Of a DNA stretch of 18,236 nt, positions 15,146 through 18,236 are shown one piece after another. The DNA comes from CAZGNZ01 sp964527215 (GTDB lineage: Bacteria; Fidelibacterota; Marinisomatia; SCGC-AAA003-L08; JACNLC01). The position numbers were made by a program, and so were the translations under genes. The DNA is taken from assembly GCA_964527215.1 (NCBI GenBank), contig CAZGNZ010000060.1:1-18236 (forward strand). The letters are read 5' to 3'. Numbering within the stretch: the stretch's first letter is position 1; every line of letters starts with the position of its first letter. The notes under the pieces are model-generated. The model saw only the letters and a list, made by a program, of their open reading frames with translations, did no database searches and had not been told where the DNA came from.

Positions 15146-16948
15146 TTAAAAAGACCAATACCGGGGAATAAAATATGTTGCAATACCCCAAAAAATTAGA
15201 GTCAGAGGCAAACCGGCCTTGACAAAATCCCAAAATCGATACTGTCCGGGGCCGTAAACCATCAAGTTGGTCTGATATCCCATTGGGGTCATGAAGCTGG
15301 CTGATGCTCCAAATGCCACTGCAACCAGCAGCGGACGACTGTCAATACCCAGAGAATTGCCCAATGCAATGGCAATGGGCGTCATTACAATCGCAATCGC
15401 GGTATTCGAAATGAATGCCGACAGAAAAAAGGAAGCCAGATACAGGATTGACAGGTAGACGGTATATCCTTCACCGTCCGGTCCCAAAATCATGTCGCCC
15501 AGAGAAATGATGGCTTTTCCAATAATGACATCCGCCCCTGTTGACCGAATGGCTGTTCCCACCGGAACCAGCGCTGCAATCAGAAAAATAACCGGCCAGC
15601 TGATTGAGTTGTATGCATCCTGGACCGACATTGTCCGCAAAATCAGCAGCAGAATGACTCCAAGGACTGCGCCCTTAACCAGCGGAATGACATTCATCGC
15701 GGCCAATATCATGATAAATGGAATAATCACAATAGACAGCCACCAGTATCGTTCATAGCGCAGATTGAGATCCAGTTCCTCCACCAAAATCAAATCATTT
15801 GAATTCCGAATCATATCCAGCCGGTCTTTGGGAATAAGCACCAGCAGCGTGTCAGAAAACTTCAGCCGAATATGGGCAATTTTCTGCATCAGGTTTTCAC
15901 CATGTCTGCGAATTGCCAGAACAAATCCGCTGGTGCGGCTCCTGAAATCGAACTGCTGAAGGGATTTCCCAATCAATGCCGAACCCTGACTGATAATCGC
16001 CTCAACAATGACATGATTTTTTCCCGCAAGCTCCTGATGGGTCATCTTGACATCAGAAAGCAGCAGCATTTTCAGGTCTTCCTTGAAGCGTACCATGCTG
16101 TTGATGTCAATGTGCACCAGGAAAATGTCTCCGGCCCGAATTTCCATAGACTTCAAATTGAACCGGTACCGGACCCCGTCCCGAATAATCATATAAAGCT
16201 GGAGATCATATTTTTCGCCGAGCCTTTCATCATCATGGGTTCGTCCAATCAGCGGAGAGTCTGTCGAAACCCGGAATTCTGTGAGATACCGGCCAAGCCG
16301 ATACTTTCTTGCAAGTGATGAAAGAATGGATCGCGTCGGCAGCATCCAGCGGGCAATGATCATGTTATATGCCAGACCGATGAGCATGAATATAATACCG
16401 AGTTTGGTAAACTCAAACATTCGGAACGGCTGCATTCCCTCCTGCTCCATCACCGCGCTGACCACCAGATTGGTGGAAGTTCCCACCAGTGTCAGGGTTC
16501 CGCCGAATATGGCTGCGTATGAAAGGGGAAGAAGCACCCTTGTGGGGCTGATATGAAATTTCTGGCACAGGTTGATTGCCAGCGGGATGAATATTGCAAC
16601 GGCTGCAGTATTGTTAATGAATCCGGAAATAAGAGAAATTGTCAGAAAGAAAATGAATATGGTCAGCCACCGGTTTTCCCCGATGGATTTATATACCTTA
16701 TCGGCAAACACCTCCAAAAATCCGGTTTGGGACAAAGAGCGGCTGATTACAAACATACATCCAATAGTAACCACAGCCTTGTTGCTGAATCCCTCTATGG
16801 CCTGCTCGGGGGTGATGACTCCGGTCAGAAGGAGACAGCCCATGGCTGCCATTGCCGTTACCTCCATCGGCACCACTTCCATGGCAAACATGACTATCGC
16901 CAGGGAAATCACTAGAAATAATATGATAATATCAAATGTCAGAATCAT
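15146..16948 (-). CDS. SLC13/DASS-family anion permease with two RCK_C (TrkA-C) domains (600 aa)
   Basis: This is an inner-membrane transporter of the divalent anion/sodium symporter type (sulfate, dicarboxylates or related anions; substrate not decidable here). The N-terminal half begins with ILTFDIIILFLVISLAIVMF and carries the substrate/sodium motifs NNTAAVAIFIP (near residue 111) and GTSTNLVV (near 154). The C-terminal half repeats them as SNTAIAIVMTP (near 515) and GYQTNLMVYG (near 558). Between the halves, residues about 222-300 and 310-390 are two RCK_C domains (SPLIGRTHDD ... RAGDIFLVHI; SALIGKSLQQF ... KFSDTLLVLI). This layout is known from bacterial and algal SAC1-like sulfate-related permeases. 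The length of about 600 aa is normal, with no frameshift. ATG 16948 fits the first helix, though no clear Shine-Dalgarno precedes it. ArsR follows 109 bp downstream. Confidence 0.93.
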   Translation of the reverse strand: MILTFDIIILFLVISLAIVMFAMEVVPMEVTAMAAMGCLLLTGVITPEQAIEGFSNKAVVTIGCMFVISRSLSQTGFLEVFADKVYKSIGENRWLTIFIFFLTISLISGFINNTAAVAIFIPLAINLCQKFHISPTRVLLPLSYAAIFGGTLTLVGTSTNLVVSAVMEQEGMQPFRMFEFTKLGIIFMLIGLAYNMIIARWMLPTRSILSSLARKYRLGRYLTEFRVSTDSPLIGRTHDDERLGEKYDLQLYMIIRDGVRYRFNLKSMEIRAGDIFLVHIDINSMVRFKEDLKMLLLSDVKMTHQELAGKNHVIVEAIISQGSALIGKSLQQFDFRSRTSGFVLAIRRHGENLMQKIAHIRLKFSDTLLVLIPKDRLDMIRNSNDLILVEELDLNLRYERYWWLSIVIIPFIMILAAMNVIPLVKGAVLGVILLLILRTMSVQDAYNSISWPVIFLIAALVPVGTAIRSTGADVIIGKAIISLGDMILGPDGEGYTVYLSILYLASFFLSAFISNTAIAIVMTPIAIALGNSLGIDSRPLLVAVAFGASASFMTPMGYQTNLMVYGPGQYRFWDFVKAGLPLTLIFWGIATYFIPRYWSF

Positions 16949-17194
16949 TGAATTTGAGTGATCAGATACGCAGTCAGCACAGCAAAAAATGTTTACAGGA
17001 TTTTAATTAATTATCAGACTGACAATTGCAGTAATTTAGACCTTATCCGGCTTTCGACCCATGGTTTTTCAGAAGACTGACGGCGCACACATCCGTCCAA
17101 AACATTTTATTGAAAACCCTTTTAACATTGACAATAAATGTGTTCATCAGATACAAACTGCACATTTACTTCACTTGAATCTATGAATTTGGAA

Positions 17195-17229
17195 GTCCTT
17201 TTCTGAAAAGGACCAAAAGAACATGTGCG
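17195..17229. repeat. Hairpin-plus-tail repeat, copy A
   Basis: GTCCTTTT (17195-17202) pairs with AAAAGGAC (17206-17213) around CTG, and the tail CAAAAGAACATGTGC follows. Copy B at 17926-17964 has the same layout and nearly the same tail, although the stems differ by compensating changes. Confidence 0.65.
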
Positions 17230-17302
17230 ATAATACTTGCGCCCTTCTGCCCTTGCACTGACAGTGACCACTGACGATCCAATTGTTTCAAGCCAGCGAA
17301 AT

Positions 17303-17359
17303 CCCATTCAGCCATTGCACCATTACCCTATTTCACCATCTCGCTACTCAATGACACCC
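17303..17359 (+). repeat. Degenerate 8-bp microsatellite-like array 1
   Basis: From 17312 six consecutive octamers can be read: CCATTGCA, CCATTACC, CTATTTCA, CCATCTCG, CTACTCAA, TGACACCC. An outlying CCCATTCA lies at 17303-17310. TGACCACTGAC lies upstream at 17265-17275. The same octamer order recurs at 17793-17840. Confidence 0.65.
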
Positions 17360-17405
17360 TTCCGGAAAACCTTACTCACCGATACATTCTGTTTCCATCC
17401 ATTGC

Positions 17406-17485
17406 ACCCCTTCAGGGTTCTGTCGCAATTCTATCCGATTCCCGGGGCGATGCCCCGGGTTGAAGTATTCAGCCCCTTTAGGGCT
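17406..17485. repeat. Triple-hairpin GC-rich intergenic element
   Basis: Three hairpins follow one another: ACCC-CTTCA-GGGT (17406-17418), CCCGGGGC-GAT-GCCCCGGG (17441-17459, 8-bp stem) and AGCCC-CTTTA-GGGCT (17471-17485). The last two resemble a palindromic repeat I recall from many Bacteroidota-like genomes. That recollection would need a search to confirm. Confidence 0.55.
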
Positions 17486-17616
17486 GGAAGATCTGAATTT
17501 TGCAAACGACCTGTGGAACCTCAGATAGAAAATCCCACTAAGTTCACTCATCCCAAACCCCCACCACTCCCGGGGAACACCAGTTACGGGCCATCCAGGA
17601 TGCAGCAATCCCAATC

Positions 17617-17637
17617 CCGGCAGCTAACATCTGCCGG
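17617..17637. repeat. 7-bp stem-loop in the repeat-rich spacer
   Basis: CCGGCAG (17617-17623) pairs with CTGCCGG (17631-17637) around a 7-nt loop. No T-run follows. It stands alone in this window. Confidence 0.45.
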
Positions 17638-17792
17638 ACCAAAATATCATTATTCGAGCACTCATCTGTATTACTACTATGCATCCTGTACCGTGATCCG
17701 GACGGGAATCATTGGCAATTGTTATATTTTATATTGGTAACTGGTCATCTGGGATTGCATTCACAGCATACGACTGACCACTGACAAATCAA

Positions 17793-17840
17793 CCAGTTAA
17801 CCATTACACTATTTCACCATTTCACTACTCAACAACACCC
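17793..17840 (+). repeat. Degenerate 8-bp microsatellite-like array 2
   Basis: The octamers CCAGTTAA, CCATTACA, CTATTTCA, CCATTTCA, CTACTCAA, CAACACCC parallel array 1 unit by unit. The shared phrase TGACCACTGAC occurs upstream at 17775-17785. The two arrays are about 480 bp apart and look like diverged copies of one element. Confidence 0.65.
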
Positions 17841-17925
17841 TGCAGGTAACCTGGCGCAACCAATCAACCAATACCTTTCTGCCAAGCCCGAAACGTAGTT
17901 GTAGGGTAATTAACTGAAATGAAAT

Positions 17926-17964
17926 GTTCTTTTCTTCGAAGAAAAGAACCAAAAGAACATGCGC
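17926..17964. repeat. Hairpin-plus-tail repeat, copy B, with a perfect 24-bp palindrome
   Basis: GTTCTTTTCTTC (17926-17937) and GAAGAAAAGAAC (17938-17949) form a perfect spacerless palindrome, followed by CAAAAGAACATGCGC (17950-17964). The tail differs from copy A at a single base. Each copy lies near an octamer array: copy A is about 75 bp left of array 1 and copy B about 85 bp right of array 2. Confidence 0.7.
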
Positions 17965-18236
17965 TGCAGACCAATTTCATCTCAATTGGATCTTTCATTG
18001 AATGAGTCGCATTTATCATCCCAGGCACTCAAGGTGTTTTAATTGTGTTGTGATTTACATCGTGATAAAATGCGTTAGTGAAAATTGTAGCACTCACTAG
18101 AATTCACTGATTTTTTGAGCTTCAGTTCTGTATAATATGCTAACCTACATTCTTGGGAGCAAATTTTTGTATTGATAAGTCATTAACATTTCTCACTTGA
18201 AAAATGGTGTATAACTAATTGATATATAATATAATA

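Larger units (their letters stand above)
16949..18236. other. Gene-free region of about 1.3 kb made of degenerate intergenic repeats
   Basis: No credible gene was found on either strand. The 167-codon plus-strand frame at 17237-17740 simply runs through repeats and hairpins. The region contains the repeats listed separately. The last 200 bp are AT-rich with a perfect TATAAT at 18131-18136 (plus), lacking a good -35, so a promoter for a gene beyond the right edge is possible but unproven. Confidence 0.65.

Noticed and set aside
17237..17740. Plus-strand frame of 167 codons
   Set aside because: It is built from the octamer array, the GC-rich hairpin element and other intergenic repeats. The translated product is low-complexity and typical of false gene calls in such repeats.
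18108..18136. Plus-strand promoter with perfect TATAAT
   Set aside because: The region at the right distance (TGATTT) is a poor -35, the DNA is AT-rich, and no gene follows inside the window. It is mentioned only in the spacer entry.

Overview
The window looks like part of a chromosome from an FCB-group bacterium (Bacteroidota, Ignavibacteria or Neomarinimicrobiota side). The evidence is a giant secreted protein ending in a type IX secretion (T9SS) style sorting tail (YPNPFNP ... GVYLIQM ... KVMLIK), together with 'GC(T/M)DPxAxNYxPDAxxDDGSC' and 'DDCGVC' cysteine repeats. I recall these repeats as frequent in marine FCB genomes, especially Neomarinimicrobiota. The phylum call is an inference, because no marker gene is present.

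All supported genes lie on the minus strand. From right to left: positions 16949-18236 hold no gene, but they carry a mosaic of degenerate intergenic repeats (two octamer arrays, two hairpins that share one tail, and a GC-rich triple-hairpin element). Next comes a 600-aa SLC13/DASS-type transporter with two cytosolic RCK_C domains (15146-16948), then a small ArsR-type repressor (14743-15036). After that there is a possible 31-codon membrane micro-ORF, and then an FmdB-type zinc-ribbon protein (14151-14363) followed by a good minus-strand terminator (14042-14084). A gene-free stretch of about 850 bp, rich in palindromes, separates this group from the giant gene.

The left 13 kb is two collinear genes for huge, acidic, cysteine-rich exported proteins. 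The 3606-aa protein (2374-13194) is complete. It alternates six copies of a ~115-aa beta-rich 'DWIGAF..CVGA' module with cysteine-repeat stalks, then has about seven Ig/cadherin-like domains, two cohesin-like domains, two tandem 'GWNW' domains, one 'FEFSGSVTA..CRGFVSG' module, and the sorting tail. The second protein (1-2218) runs off the left edge. It starts with three tandem copies of that last module and continues into at least ten 31-residue cysteine repeats encoded by a 93-bp DNA tandem array. The shared modules suggest one paralogous cell-surface system, probably adhesive or structural. The function is not shown by the sequence.

The transporter, ArsR and FmdB genes show no obvious link to the surface proteins. 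The most unusual item outside the giants is the micro-ORF at 14450-14545. Its TGA is followed eight bases later by a perfect hairpin with a G-containing loop, and the frame stays open past the TGA. This arrangement formally resembles a bacterial selenocysteine site, but it could well be chance.
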